Positions 55,654 through 64,000 of a DNA stretch of 64,000 bases are shown one piece after another. Position 1 is the first letter of the stretch. Every line of letters starts with the position of its first letter. A program made the position numbers and the translations under genes. Source of the DNA: Ruegeria atlantica (GTDB lineage: Bacteria; Pseudomonadota; Alphaproteobacteria; Rhodobacterales; Rhodobacteraceae); contig NZ_WQBE01000014.1 of NCBI RefSeq assembly GCF_013032005.1, positions 1 to 64,000 of the forward strand. The letters run 5' to 3'. Below the pieces are notes generated by a model that saw only the letters and a program-made list of their open reading frames with translations, was not told where the DNA came from and ran no database searches.

Positions 55654-57299
55654 TAGGTATGCTCGACTTCTTGTTCGGTGGGCAGTGCTGAAAATACTAT
55701 TTGACCATTGCGAATTGTTTCCAGCACCCGTGTGTCTGTCAGGTGATCCGGGGCGTGCAAGGGGTTACGCGAAAGAATGGCGAAATCAGCGACCTTACCC
55801 GGCTCGATAGACCCGCGCTGATCCTCTTTGAAGACTTGCCAGGCTGCGTCGATAGTTTGTGCGCGTAAGGCCGACAGAACGCTGATCTTCTGACCCTCGC
55901 CAAGCATACGGCCCGAAGCGGTTTTGCGATTTACCGCGCAATGGGCCAAGTGGATCGGACGTGTCGGCGTGACCGAGGCGTCGTTGTGGATCGTGTATCG
56001 CACGCCGAACTTTTCCGCTGACGCCGCAGGGGAAATTCGCGCAGACCGCTCGGGCCCCAGGAAGGTGTCAAAGTGGCGATCCCCCCAAAAATACACATGA
56101 GCGGGAAAGAAGCTGACGGTCAGGCCAAGCTGGGCCATACGCCTTAGCTGATCATCCCGCAGGGCCTGACCGTGGATAATGGTATGGCGATGATCTGCGC
56201 GGGTGTGCGCCTGCAGGGCTTTTTCAACCGCATCAATGAACATCTCGGCGCCGGCATCGCCATTGCAGTGGCAATGAATTTGAAGACCTTTTTCATGAAG
56301 CCTGCGAACGTCAGCATCCAGCTGCTGTTGCGAGGTGTAGACCATTCCGCATGGATGATCCGAATCTATCGGTCGATAATAGGGGGCCGACAGATAGGCG
56401 GTCTGCAACTGAAACGCCCCATCCGTGAACAGCTTGCGCGGACCCAGTGTAAAATGTTGGTTGCCGGGCCAATTCGCGCCGATCCAATGCGAGCTTAGTT
56501 CGGGCTCCAGGCTTGCGATGGGTAAAAGCTCGATGTCTATTCCCGGGTCCTGATCTGCGGGCAAGCTGGCAAAGTGATCCAGCATGGCTTGCGACGTCCA
56601 AGCATTCTGCGCATAGGTCACGCCGTGGGCCAGGTATTCGTCACGACAGGCATCAAATCCCTGCCAGAATCTTTCCCGGTTGATAAGGAAATCCGTGTCG
56701 CCCATCTCACCCATGGCCGATAGCCCTTCGATCAACCCCGTTAAGGCGCCGGTATCGGGATCGCGACCAAAGCGGCCACCTTCCGGGTCAGGGGTATGAC
56801 GGTTTATCCCGCGCCTCTCGAGTGCGACAGAATTTGCGGCCCCGTTGTGACCCGACGCATGGATAACCCAGATGGGATGGCGTAATGATACGTCGTCCAA
56901 CTCGGCCCGTGTGGGCATTCGGTGTTCTAGAATGGACGTATTGTCAAACGACACCCCCATGACCCATTCACCCTCGGGCGTCGCGTCGGCTTTCTCTCGA
57001 AGTCTGTCCAGCGCCTGGGCCATTTGTGTGCAATCCCCCAATGGGGGCGGGGACAGGTCAACACGGAACAGTCGGATAAACCCCGGATCCGGGAAGTGCC
57101 CGTGTGGGTCGATAAACGCAGGAATCAGAGTACGCCCCTGCAGGTTATGCTCTTGAACATCAGAAGGCATGCGAGCGCGCAGGTCAGCTTCGGACCCTAC
57201 CGCCTGGATTCTGTCATCTGCAGTCAAAACTGCCTCAGGCGAAGAGTTCTGTGCATCCATCGTCAGGATTGTGCCATTGAAATAGAGTGTGCTTGGCAT
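55653..57299 (-). CDS. Amidohydrolase family 3 (YtcJ-like)
   Basis: 548 residues. N-terminal YFNGTILTMDAQNSS and ADDRIQAVGSE, then the metal motif LIPAFIDPHGHFPDP. Further metal ligands are likely in IHCHCNGDAGAEMFIDAV and DHRHTIIHGQALRD; the last is in YTIHNDASVTPTRP. This is a cytoplasmic metal-dependent hydrolase of amide bonds. The ATG at 57299 starts the usual N-terminus; an in-frame extension upstream lies in the ABC ATPase gene and is rejected. It is part of the Dpp-type operon, 11 bp after the DppF stop. Confidence 0.85.
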   Translation of the reverse strand: MPSTLYFNGTILTMDAQNSSPEAVLTADDRIQAVGSEADLRARMPSDVQEHNLQGRTLIPAFIDPHGHFPDPGFIRLFRVDLSPPPLGDCTQMAQALDRLREKADATPEGEWVMGVSFDNTSILEHRMPTRAELDDVSLRHPIWVIHASGHNGAANSVALERRGINRHTPDPEGGRFGRDPDTGALTGLIEGLSAMGEMGDTDFLINRERFWQGFDACRDEYLAHGVTYAQNAWTSQAMLDHFASLPADQDPGIDIELLPIASLEPELSSHWIGANWPGNQHFTLGPRKLFTDGAFQLQTAYLSAPYYRPIDSDHPCGMVYTSQQQLDADVRRLHEKGLQIHCHCNGDAGAEMFIDAVEKALQAHTRADHRHTIIHGQALRDDQLRRMAQLGLTVSFFPAHVYFWGDRHFDTFLGPERSARISPAASAEKFGVRYTIHNDASVTPTRPIHLAHCAVNRKTASGRMLGEGQKISVLSALRAQTIDAAWQVFKEDQRGSIEPGKVADFAILSRNPLHAPDHLTDTRVLETIRNGQIVFSALPTEQEVEHT

Positions 57300-57310
57300 T
57301 GGACTACCTA

Positions 57311-58234
57311 TTAGGACAGCGGGGCCAGACAACGCAGGCCGTGGCCTTCGCCCACTTCCCATTCTGGTGTCTGGGTGCAGACATCCTTGGCAAAAGGACA
57401 GCGCTCGCGGAATTCGCACCCGGAAGGGCGCTTGAGCAGGCTGGGGGGTTCACCTTTAAGGGCGATCCGTTCCAATCGCGCATCCGGGTCGGGCTCTGGG
57501 TTGGCACTCAGAAGACAGCGCGTATAAGGATGGCGCGGGTCGTTGAAAATCGTCTCGGTCGTGCCTTCTTCGACCAATCGGCCCAGATACATGATGCCCA
57601 TCCTGTCGGCCACGTGGCGCACGACGCTGAGGTTATGTGTGATGATAACCATCGCCAGACCCAGCCTTTCACGCAGATCGTTGAGCAGGTTCAGCAATTC
57701 GCCCTGCACCGACACATCAAGGCCAGCGGTTGGTTCATCCGCCAGGATCAGCTTGGGTTCCAGCGCCAACGCACGGGCCACGCCCACACGCCGTGCCTGA
57801 CCGCCAGACAGCTGGTAAGGATAACGATCCGCAAAATGCGTGGGCAGGTTGACCATTTCCAGCAGGCGCTTGGCCTCGGCATCCAGATCGCGGTCTTTCA
57901 TGCCCTGAATGCGATAGGGTTCTGTGATCAGGCTGCGGATCGTCAAGCGTGGCGACAGGCTGCCGACCGGGTCTTGAAACATCATTGCCATGTCCTTGCG
58001 AAGCGGACGCATGACCTTTTCCGGCGCGCCTCGAATTTCCTGGCCTTCGAAAGTGACCGAACCATCCTGCGCCGGGGCAAGTCCCGCAATGGCGCGAATA
58101 ACCGTCGTTTTGCCAGAGCCACTTTCACCAACCAGCGCGTAGGTCTCGCCGGGTTCTACGGTAAAGCTGACGCCCGCCAGAACATTGACCGGTCCATAGC
58201 TGGTTTTAAGGTCCACGACGTTCAGCAAGCTCAT
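57311..58234 (-). CDS. Oligopeptide ABC transporter ATPase, DppF type
   Basis: 307 residues. Walker A GESGSGKTT (about 36-44), signature LSGGQARRVGVARAL, Walker B LILADEPTAGLD. The C-terminal oligopeptide extension holds a Cys-rich end (GCEFRERCPFAKDVCTQTPEW) of the Dpp/Opp type. It overlaps dppD by 4 bp. The operon order is A-B-C-D-F. Confidence 0.9.
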   Translation of the reverse strand: MSLLNVVDLKTSYGPVNVLAGVSFTVEPGETYALVGESGSGKTTVIRAIAGLAPAQDGSVTFEGQEIRGAPEKVMRPLRKDMAMMFQDPVGSLSPRLTIRSLITEPYRIQGMKDRDLDAEAKRLLEMVNLPTHFADRYPYQLSGGQARRVGVARALALEPKLILADEPTAGLDVSVQGELLNLLNDLRERLGLAMVIITHNLSVVRHVADRMGIMYLGRLVEEGTTETIFNDPRHPYTRCLLSANPEPDPDARLERIALKGEPPSLLKRPSGCEFRERCPFAKDVCTQTPEWEVGEGHGLRCLAPLS

Positions 58235-59211
58235 GTTGTGGCCTCCTCATGGTTCAGCCAGCACGCAGCATGATGGCCTTCTTTTAGTTGATCCAAAGGG
58301 GGCACCTCACTCGCGCAGCGTGCCATCGCTTGATCGCAACGATCTCTGAAAATGCAGCCACCTGGCAGGTTGGCCAGATCGGGCACTTCGCCGGGGATGG
58401 TGGGCAAAACGCGGGCGCGTTCCTTGATGTGGCCGGGGTCGCATTCGATCAGACGGCGGGTGTAGGGGTGTTTGGGATTGTGGAAAATCTCACGCACATC
58501 CCCGCTTTCGACGACCGCACCAGCATACATCACAACTACCCGGTCGCAGAGCTCCGCAATCACGCCCAGATGGTGCGAGATAAACAGGATGGCACAGTGA
58601 AATTCGCGTTGTAGTTCTTGCAGGCGCTCAATGATCTGCACCTCAAGCGTTGCGTCCAATGCAGTTGTCGGCTCATCCGCGATCAACAGGTCAGGTTCGG
58701 ACATCAACGCCATCGCAATCGCGATCCGCTGGCGCATCCCGCCCGAGAATTCGTGGGGATATTGTTTCAATCGCGCTTCGGGATCGGGAATGCCAACGGC
58801 ACCCAGCATCTTGGCTGCGTGGGCCAGTTTGTCCGCTTTGGATTGCTTAGATCGGTGCTGAATGTCCAGCATCTGCTGCCCGATGGTCAGAACCGGATTA
58901 TGCGTTTGCATCGGATCCTGAAAGACAATGGATATATCCGCCCCACGCAGGTCACGCATCTGACGCTCAGAGGCTTGCAGCAAATCCTGCCCCTTGAACC
59001 TAACCTCTCCTTCGCGGAAGCGCGTATTGGGCGCGGTCAAACGCAGGATGGATGAAATCAAGGTGGATTTGCCACAACCGGATTCCCCAACAATGCCGAC
59101 AATTTCACCCTTGTTGACGTTGAAAGTGATATCGCGCAGGGCCTTCAGGTCGCCGCGTCCCGTTTCGTAGTCGACGCTGAGGTGGTCGATTTCCAGAAGT
59201 ATATCGGTCAT
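58231..59211 (-). CDS. Oligopeptide ABC transporter ATPase, DppD type
   Basis: 326 residues. Walker A GESGCGKST (about 39-47), signature FSGGMRQRIAIAMAL, Walker B LLIADEPTTALD. C-terminal region with GCIFRDRCDQAMARC, the Dpp/Opp Cys motif that may hold an Fe-S cluster. Overlaps dppC by 4 bp. Confidence 0.9.
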   Translation of the reverse strand: MTDILLEIDHLSVDYETGRGDLKALRDITFNVNKGEIVGIVGESGCGKSTLISSILRLTAPNTRFREGEVRFKGQDLLQASERQMRDLRGADISIVFQDPMQTHNPVLTIGQQMLDIQHRSKQSKADKLAHAAKMLGAVGIPDPEARLKQYPHEFSGGMRQRIAIAMALMSEPDLLIADEPTTALDATLEVQIIERLQELQREFHCAILFISHHLGVIAELCDRVVVMYAGAVVESGDVREIFHNPKHPYTRRLIECDPGHIKERARVLPTIPGEVPDLANLPGGCIFRDRCDQAMARCASEVPPLDQLKEGHHAACWLNHEEATT

Positions 59212-60065
59212 CTCTGTTTCCTCAGTTTCGGGTCAACCACGTCGCGCAGGCTTTCACCCAGGAAGGTGAACCCAAGCGTTGCCAGAATGATTGGCAGGCC
59301 GCCGCCCACTACCAGCCAAGGCGTCTGGCGGATCAGGGAATAACCGTCCTTCAGTAACGCTCCCCAGCTGGGGGTTGGGGGTTTGACACCCAGTCCCAAG
59401 AAGGAGAGGCCAGCCTCAAGCGCGATAACTGTGGGGATGTCCATCGCCGCCAGTACCGCCAGAACGCCAATGATGTTGGGCAGCATATGCACACCCAAGA
59501 TGCGCGCCATGCTGGCCCCCATCGAGCGTTCGGCCAGAATGAACTCGGAGTTGCGCAGCGTCAGCGTCTGGGTTCGCGCCACTCGCCCATAGGTCGGGAT
59601 CGAGGTCGCCATGACCACAAACACCACGGTCTGAAGGCTCGGCCCGACGAGGGCCACAACAGCAAGCGCGAACATCACGGTCGGAAAGGACCGAATGGTA
59701 TCGAAAAACAGCATCAAAAGATTGTCGAGCCATTTCGGGCCGTACCCTGCAATCATACCCAGCGTCAGGCCAATCGCCATGGCACCAAACACAGCAGGCA
59801 AAGCCACCTTGAGCGCGACTTGGCCTCCGGCAATCACACGCGAAAACGTATCGCGACCCAGCTGGTCGGTCCCCAGCAAGTGCGCCGCGGACGGTCCTTG
59901 CATGCGGGATTTGATATCCATCGCAATCGGGTCATAGGGCACGATCCAGGCCGCGAATATCGCGCAGAACACGATGATGCCAACGATGATCAAGCCCATT
60001 AGGCCAAGCGGGTCGCGAGCGACACCGACTATGATCTGGCCCAATTCAGAACGAGATTTTTCCAT
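59208..60065 (-). CDS. Oligopeptide ABC transporter permease, DppC type
   Basis: 285 residues, six membrane helices. N-terminal helix at about 18-40; the DppC-typical stretch HLLGTDQLGRDTFSRVIAGGQVAL and the EAA loop (ILAERSMGASMARILGVHMLPN). Paired with the DppB-type gene. A gaggaggggg ribosome site precedes the ATG. Confidence 0.9.
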   Translation of the reverse strand: MEKSRSELGQIIVGVARDPLGLMGLIIVGIIVFCAIFAAWIVPYDPIAMDIKSRMQGPSAAHLLGTDQLGRDTFSRVIAGGQVALKVALPAVFGAMAIGLTLGMIAGYGPKWLDNLLMLFFDTIRSFPTVMFALAVVALVGPSLQTVVFVVMATSIPTYGRVARTQTLTLRNSEFILAERSMGASMARILGVHMLPNIIGVLAVLAAMDIPTVIALEAGLSFLGLGVKPPTPSWGALLKDGYSLIRQTPWLVVGGGLPIILATLGFTFLGESLRDVVDPKLRKQR

Positions 60066-60077
60066 AACTCCCCCTCC

Positions 60078-61016
60078 TCAATGAGCCGTACGCGCACGTG
60101 GATCGAGCAACGCATTGATCAGATCAGCCAATGCGGTCGACACCACGAACAGCGCGGTGGATACGAGGACCGAACCCATGACAATCGGGTAGTTGCGGGT
60201 CGTGATGCTATCGATCACCAACTTTCCCAGCCCGGGGCGGGCAAAGACGATTTCTGCAAAAACGGCCGAGCTGAGAAGAAAGCCCATCCCGACCCCAATC
60301 ACAGTAACCACTGGCAGTATGGCAATACGCAACGCGTAAACCATGACCACGCGACGTTCGGCGATACCAAAGGCCCGGGCCGTTCGTACATGGCTTTCGC
60401 CCATAACTTCCAGCATCGAAGCCCGCACAAGCCTGGCAATATAGCCAACCCAGCTGAGCCCTATGGCAAAGGCCGGCAGGACCAGATGGTCCAGTCGATC
60501 CCAGAACCCTTCGCCCGCGCCAATGGCAGGGAACCATTGCAGATGCACGGCAAAAACAAGCAGCGCCAAAAGTGCAACAACAAAGGCCGGCGCGGCAACA
60601 AAGCTGACGGATACTGCAGCAGCGATCCGGTCGATCAAAGTGTTAGGATGCGCAGCCGCATAGGCACCAAGCGCAATGCCCAAGCTTGCAGACCACAGGA
60701 TAGACGCAAAGATCAGCTCCAGAGTGAAAGGCAATTGCTGAAACACAATCTCGGTCACGGAACGGCCCGAGAAGACGTCAGTGCCAAGGTCACCCTGCAG
60801 GAGGTTTCCATAGAAGATCAAAAGTTGTTTCCAGATCGGTTGATCAAGCCCCAGCGCCGCAGTTAGCTGAGCCTGAAGCTCGGGCGTGGCGCGAGGGCCC
60901 AGCATGATCTGGACCGGATCACCTGGCACGGCGCGGATCATCAGGAACATGACGGTCACCGCCACGAAGAGGATAAGCAGCGACAGCCCGAAGCGACGGG
61001 TTGCGAAATTCAGCAT
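60078..61016 (-). CDS. Oligopeptide ABC transporter permease, DppB type
   Basis: About 312 residues, six helices. It starts MLNFATRRFGLSLLILFVAVTVMFLMIRAVPGDPVQIMLG, a typical DppB N-terminus, and contains the EAA loop RTARAFGIAERRVVMVYALRIA. The ATG at 61016 follows aaggag and is preferred over the TTG at 61022. Twelve bases separate it from dppC. Confidence 0.9.
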   Translation of the reverse strand: MLNFATRRFGLSLLILFVAVTVMFLMIRAVPGDPVQIMLGPRATPELQAQLTAALGLDQPIWKQLLIFYGNLLQGDLGTDVFSGRSVTEIVFQQLPFTLELIFASILWSASLGIALGAYAAAHPNTLIDRIAAAVSVSFVAAPAFVVALLALLVFAVHLQWFPAIGAGEGFWDRLDHLVLPAFAIGLSWVGYIARLVRASMLEVMGESHVRTARAFGIAERRVVMVYALRIAILPVVTVIGVGMGFLLSSAVFAEIVFARPGLGKLVIDSITTRNYPIVMGSVLVSTALFVVSTALADLINALLDPRARTAH

Positions 61017-61059
61017 GGCCAACTGGCTCCTTGCGGCTTGGTGGCTTTGTTTTTGGTAC

Positions 61060-61080
61060 GGCGAGCGTTACGCGCCCGCC
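61060..61080 (-). terminator. Intra-operon hairpin after dppA
   Basis: ggcgagcg-ttacg-cgcccgcc folds into an 8-bp stem with one G-T pair between the binding-protein stop (61104) and dppB. It has no T run; a stabilising or attenuating role is possible. Confidence 0.45.
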
Positions 61081-61103
61081 GCACCTCGGTCGACCTGGGG
61101 AGA

Positions 61104-62669
61104 TCAGGTCGCCTTGCCGAAATAGCGAAGCAGGGACAGGCCATCCGGCCGCAACGCAGGAATGACACGTGCGCTGTGTATGACCGGTGTCGCCTCGTGG
61201 GTGATAAAGCGATAGGCACCGCTATCTTCCATCAAGTCCTGCGCGCGCTGATACATTTCAGCCCGTTTTGCGATATCCGTTTCCGCAGCCGCGGCTTCAT
61301 GGATTTCGTTGAATTCAGGACTATTGAAACGCTCCCAGTTCCACTTGCCAATCTGTTCGGGCGTAAACCACGACGTCGCATAGTACGGATCTGGGGTCAT
61401 GGAATAGCGATTCAGTACAAGCTGAAGGTTCTCATTGTCCCCAGACGCCCAGAACGCCCCGGATTCTAGAACATTCACCTCAACCGTGATCCCGATCTGC
61501 GCCAGTGTCGCCTGAATGATCTGGGCGGTTGTCGTAAAGGTCGTCTTGTTGAGTGTATCGAGAGTCAGCGTGACATTGGTTTCACCGGATTCCGTCAGCA
61601 ACTGCGCCGCTTTTTCAAAATTCGCCTCGGGTGGCACAAGCGAAGAAGGTCGATGCCCGGCAAGACCCGGTGCAATGATGCCGGTCGATGGATCAGCGGC
61701 ACCAAAATAGGCGGCCTCTAGAATGCTGGGTACATCCACCGCGTGCTGGATCGCCTGCCGCAGCTTTTGATTTTGCAGCTTCGGATGCTCGACGTTCATT
61801 CCCAACCAGACATAATAAAGCGAGGGTTTTTCAACCAGCGATCCGCCATTCGGAACACCGGCGCGGTACCGCTCGACCGAGCCTAGCGACACACGGGTTA
61901 CATCCAGCTCACCTGCCTCAAACGCAATCTCGGCGGTGTTTTCATCGTCAATTGGATAAATCTCGACAGTATCCCAGGTCGGCGCATCCCCTTTCCAATC
62001 AGGGTTGCGCTTAAGAACCGTCTTTTCCTTGGGTGACCAACTGTCCCGCAGGTACGGCCCGGACTCTGCAACCGGATCAGCCCCGATCCGGCCACCGGCG
62101 GCTTCGACTGCCGCTTTTGAGACGATGTTTCCGGTGATATAGGGCAGGGCGATCGACCAGATCGGTGCGAACGGCTTGTTCAGAACAATTGTCCCTTCGC
62201 GTTCACCAGTTACTTCAACATGGCTGAATGGTCCCAAGTCGGGCTTGTTCGGACTGTCGGTCGCGTCGTCCACGACCCGTTCCATGCTGAATTTGACATC
62301 CTCGGCGGTCATGGCACCAAAACCCTTGGTGAACCCGATATCGTCACGTAGTGCGAATTTGATGTGGGTCGGATCAACCTGCTCAATCATCGTTGCGGCA
62401 TCCAGCTGCCAGCCCCATTCCTCGCCCGGTTTGTACTGGATCAGCTTGTTGTAGATCGAAGCATGTACTTCCTCTTCAACAACACCAACGGAATGGGCCG
62501 GATCCATGTTCTGTGCATCACCATAAGCCCTCACACGCAAAACACCGTCATCTGCTGCAAACGCACGGTCCGCCCACCCCATCGGAAGCGCGGTTGCGGC
62601 CCCAAGCGCGGTTGCGCCTTTCAGAAACCCTCGGCGACCGACATTGGCCTTTGTCCATTCGATCTTCAT
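61104..62669 (-). CDS. Oligopeptide-type ABC binding protein, Tat-exported
   Basis: 521 residues, family 5 binding protein. The N-terminus has a twin-arginine signal (VGRRGFLKGATALGAATALPMGWADRAFA), so it is exported folded through Tat, which is unusual but known for this family in alphaproteobacteria. Mature domains include DPAHSVGVVEEEVHASIYNKLIQY and QKLRQAIQHAVDVPSILE. A ggagg ribosome site precedes it. It should capture peptides or modified peptides for the Dpp-type permease, which the operon's hydrolases then degrade. Confidence 0.9.
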   Translation of the reverse strand: MKIEWTKANVGRRGFLKGATALGAATALPMGWADRAFAADDGVLRVRAYGDAQNMDPAHSVGVVEEEVHASIYNKLIQYKPGEEWGWQLDAATMIEQVDPTHIKFALRDDIGFTKGFGAMTAEDVKFSMERVVDDATDSPNKPDLGPFSHVEVTGEREGTIVLNKPFAPIWSIALPYITGNIVSKAAVEAAGGRIGADPVAESGPYLRDSWSPKEKTVLKRNPDWKGDAPTWDTVEIYPIDDENTAEIAFEAGELDVTRVSLGSVERYRAGVPNGGSLVEKPSLYYVWLGMNVEHPKLQNQKLRQAIQHAVDVPSILEAAYFGAADPSTGIIAPGLAGHRPSSLVPPEANFEKAAQLLTESGETNVTLTLDTLNKTTFTTTAQIIQATLAQIGITVEVNVLESGAFWASGDNENLQLVLNRYSMTPDPYYATSWFTPEQIGKWNWERFNSPEFNEIHEAAAAETDIAKRAEMYQRAQDLMEDSGAYRFITHEATPVIHSARVIPALRPDGLSLLRYFGKAT

Positions 62670-62690
62670 AGTATCCTCCCTTGGATTAAT

Positions 62691-64000
62691 TCACAGAAGC
62701 CCGCGCGGAACGGTTTCCGACCATTCCTTTGTCAGAACTTCGATTTCGTCGGCGCCTTCGGTGGCGCGTAGTTTGCGGTAGAGATAGAAATTTTGCGCAT
62801 CGCAGGTCATGCGGCACTCGGTCGAGATGGCCACCTGCCAATCCGCCCGCTCAAAGGTAAAATTCCAGGCGGTCTCGAAGACGGCGGTGGCGGGATCATC
62901 GGGGTGGATACCGTAGTGCATTCGCACATCGCTGCCGACAATCAGATCATGATAAGGATCGCGCGTCTTGCCGTAGTCATCGAACGTTTCCAGAACCACT
63001 CGACTATCGTCGGTCATCATGCGTTCGGATTGGGCTGAAGGTGGACGCAAAGGTTCAGCTTCCAGAACCGGATATGTCTGTGCCGGTCCCGGTTCCGAGG
63101 CATGAATTTCACGTGTGACCTCGCGCACCGGCAGATGCAGGGCGCAATCTTGCAAGTGCAATGTCACCTCGGCAGAATTCGGCGCCGGCCAGACGATCGG
63201 CCAGTAAGATGTAGAAAGGGCCAGCCGCAACACATGGCCCCCGCGCAAGTGATGCGCGCATTCATTCAGGGCTATCTCGGCCTCGTAAATCTGACCTGGC
63301 TCCAGCGTTTGCGGCGTCTCATGACTGTGGTAGTGACACAGGTTCAAAGACCGATAGCTGATCCGCTGCGATACACCGTCAGGCGAGACGTCGCACAACC
63401 GCGCGACCAGTTGTGCCACTGGTTGATCCACTGAAAATTGAAACTTCAGCTTTGCACGCCCCAGTAACTCTAACGGAGCTTGCAGCTGCGCGCTGTCAAA
63501 ACAAACCGACAGGGCGTCGTCCCTGGCCTGGTCGCCCGCAAGTTCGTTGTCGATCCGCATGCCTGCACAGAAATACCCCCCATCGGCACCAATATGACAG
63601 GGCGACGCGATAGCGACCGTGCCAGACGTCGACTCCTGCGAAAAACCGCCCTTTGTCAGATGCCAGACCTGTTCAGAGACATGAGGCGAAGGCCATGTCG
63701 CCTCAGCGATCCAACGACCTTGCCGAGGGCTGTTATGCGCTGTTGGGTTGAAGTGTTCCTGCATGTAGGTCCGATACGCAGGCAAATCCTCGGCGCCGTT
63801 TTCTTGCCCTTTCAGCCAGCGATCAAACCAGCCGATGACTTCTGAGTGAAAATCCGCCGGATCGAGTTTCGAGATATGCGCGTAGCGATGTTCCCAAGGT
63901 CCAATGACGGCTTTGGCGGGCACGGTCAGGTTTGCGACCAAAGCCGGGGGCGCATTGACATAAGCATCTGCCCAGCCGGTGATGGCCAATACAGGGGTTT
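62691..64000 (-). CDS. CocE/NonD-family hydrolase, 3' part
   Basis: The reading frame stays open to the window end, so about 436 C-terminal residues are seen and the N-terminus lies outside. ITGWADAYVNAP, VIGPWEHRYAH and EVIGWFDRWLKGQENG are typical of the catalytic Asp/His side of the CocE alpha/beta-hydrolase. The rest is the jelly-roll domain (PPC-DAP, for example SPDGVSQRISYRSLNLCH). These Ser hydrolases cleave acyl esters or X-Pro type peptides. It precedes dppA by about 20 bp and probably is the first or an early gene of the operon. Confidence 0.8.
   Translation of the reverse strand, partial: TPVLAITGWADAYVNAPPALVANLTVPAKAVIGPWEHRYAHISKLDPADFHSEVIGWFDRWLKGQENGAEDLPAYRTYMQEHFNPTAHNSPRQGRWIAEATWPSPHVSEQVWHLTKGGFSQESTSGTVAIASPCHIGADGGYFCAGMRIDNELAGDQARDDALSVCFDSAQLQAPLELLGRAKLKFQFSVDQPVAQLVARLCDVSPDGVSQRISYRSLNLCHYHSHETPQTLEPGQIYEAEIALNECAHHLRGGHVLRLALSTSYWPIVWPAPNSAEVTLHLQDCALHLPVREVTREIHASEPGPAQTYPVLEAEPLRPPSAQSERMMTDDSRVVLETFDDYGKTRDPYHDLIVGSDVRMHYGIHPDDPATAVFETAWNFTFERADWQVAISTECRMTCDAQNFYLYRKLRATEGADEIEVLTKEWSETVPRGLL

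Overview
The window reads as a piece of an extrachromosomal replicon (plasmid or chromid) of a marine alphaproteobacterium of the Roseobacter group (Rhodobacteraceae). This rests on a DnaA-like replication initiator (13.0-13.7 kb) next to parA and parB with an intervening origin-like stretch, on the catabolic and transport content (ugp, TTT, TRAP, Dpp, lactate oxidation, B12-controlled uptake), and on family-level resemblance of the proteins. No rRNA, tRNA or CRISPR array was seen.

Layout. 0-2.2 kb: a truncated IS6-family copy, then a membrane protein gene broken by a 13-bp tandem duplication. 2.2-8.5 kb: LysR regulator and divergent ugpBAEC plus a glycerophosphodiesterase (glycerol-3-phosphate and glycerophosphodiester use). 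8.5-11.2 kb: NUDIX protein, acyl-CoA dehydrogenase, LysR. 11.3-13.0 kb: a frameshifted IS6-family element and two broken zinc-ribbon/DUF4178 genes. 13.0-16.6 kb: replication and partition module, with three identical 16-bp sites proposed here as parS. 16.6-17.7 kb: wreck of a tyrosine recombinase, containing a hexanucleotide expansion, and an IS110-type remnant. 17.9-25.6 kb: sulfatase and TctC on one strand, ROK regulator, TctB, TctA and a two-domain phosphoesterase on the other. 25.8-30.5 kb: aldehyde dehydrogenase, ThDP enzyme and FMN glutamate-synthase-like oxidoreductase. 30.7-34.1 kb: cobalamin riboswitch followed by DUF1636 and a BtuFCD/FecBCD-type importer. 34.3-37.0 kb: ZigA-type GTPase, DUF1826 and DUF6525 with a divergent Rrf2 regulator. 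37.2-38.3 kb: orphan polyamine-type binding protein. 38.5-42.2 kb: a 1227-residue NRPS-like protein of unusual domain order. 42.2-46.9 kb: a decay zone (AraC remnant, DUF2520 gene, ABC-cNMP pseudogene, broken NsrR-like gene, LLM oxidoreductase fragment). 46.9-54.1 kb: FCD regulator, TRAP transporter, L- and D-lactate dehydrogenases. 54.1-64.0 kb: M81 peptidase, amidohydrolase, Dpp-type ABC importer and a CocE/NonD hydrolase cut by the window end.

Most intact clusters pair an importer with catabolic enzymes and a local regulator, so the replicon looks like a store of independent substrate-utilisation modules joined by mobile-element scars. The most unusual coding unit is the NRPS-like protein at 38.5 kb; the clearest new sequence-level observations are the triple 16-mer in the par region, the slipped-strand frameshift at 1.03 kb and the repeat expansion inside the dead recombinase. 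All functional calls come from reading the sequence and motif knowledge; no database search was run.
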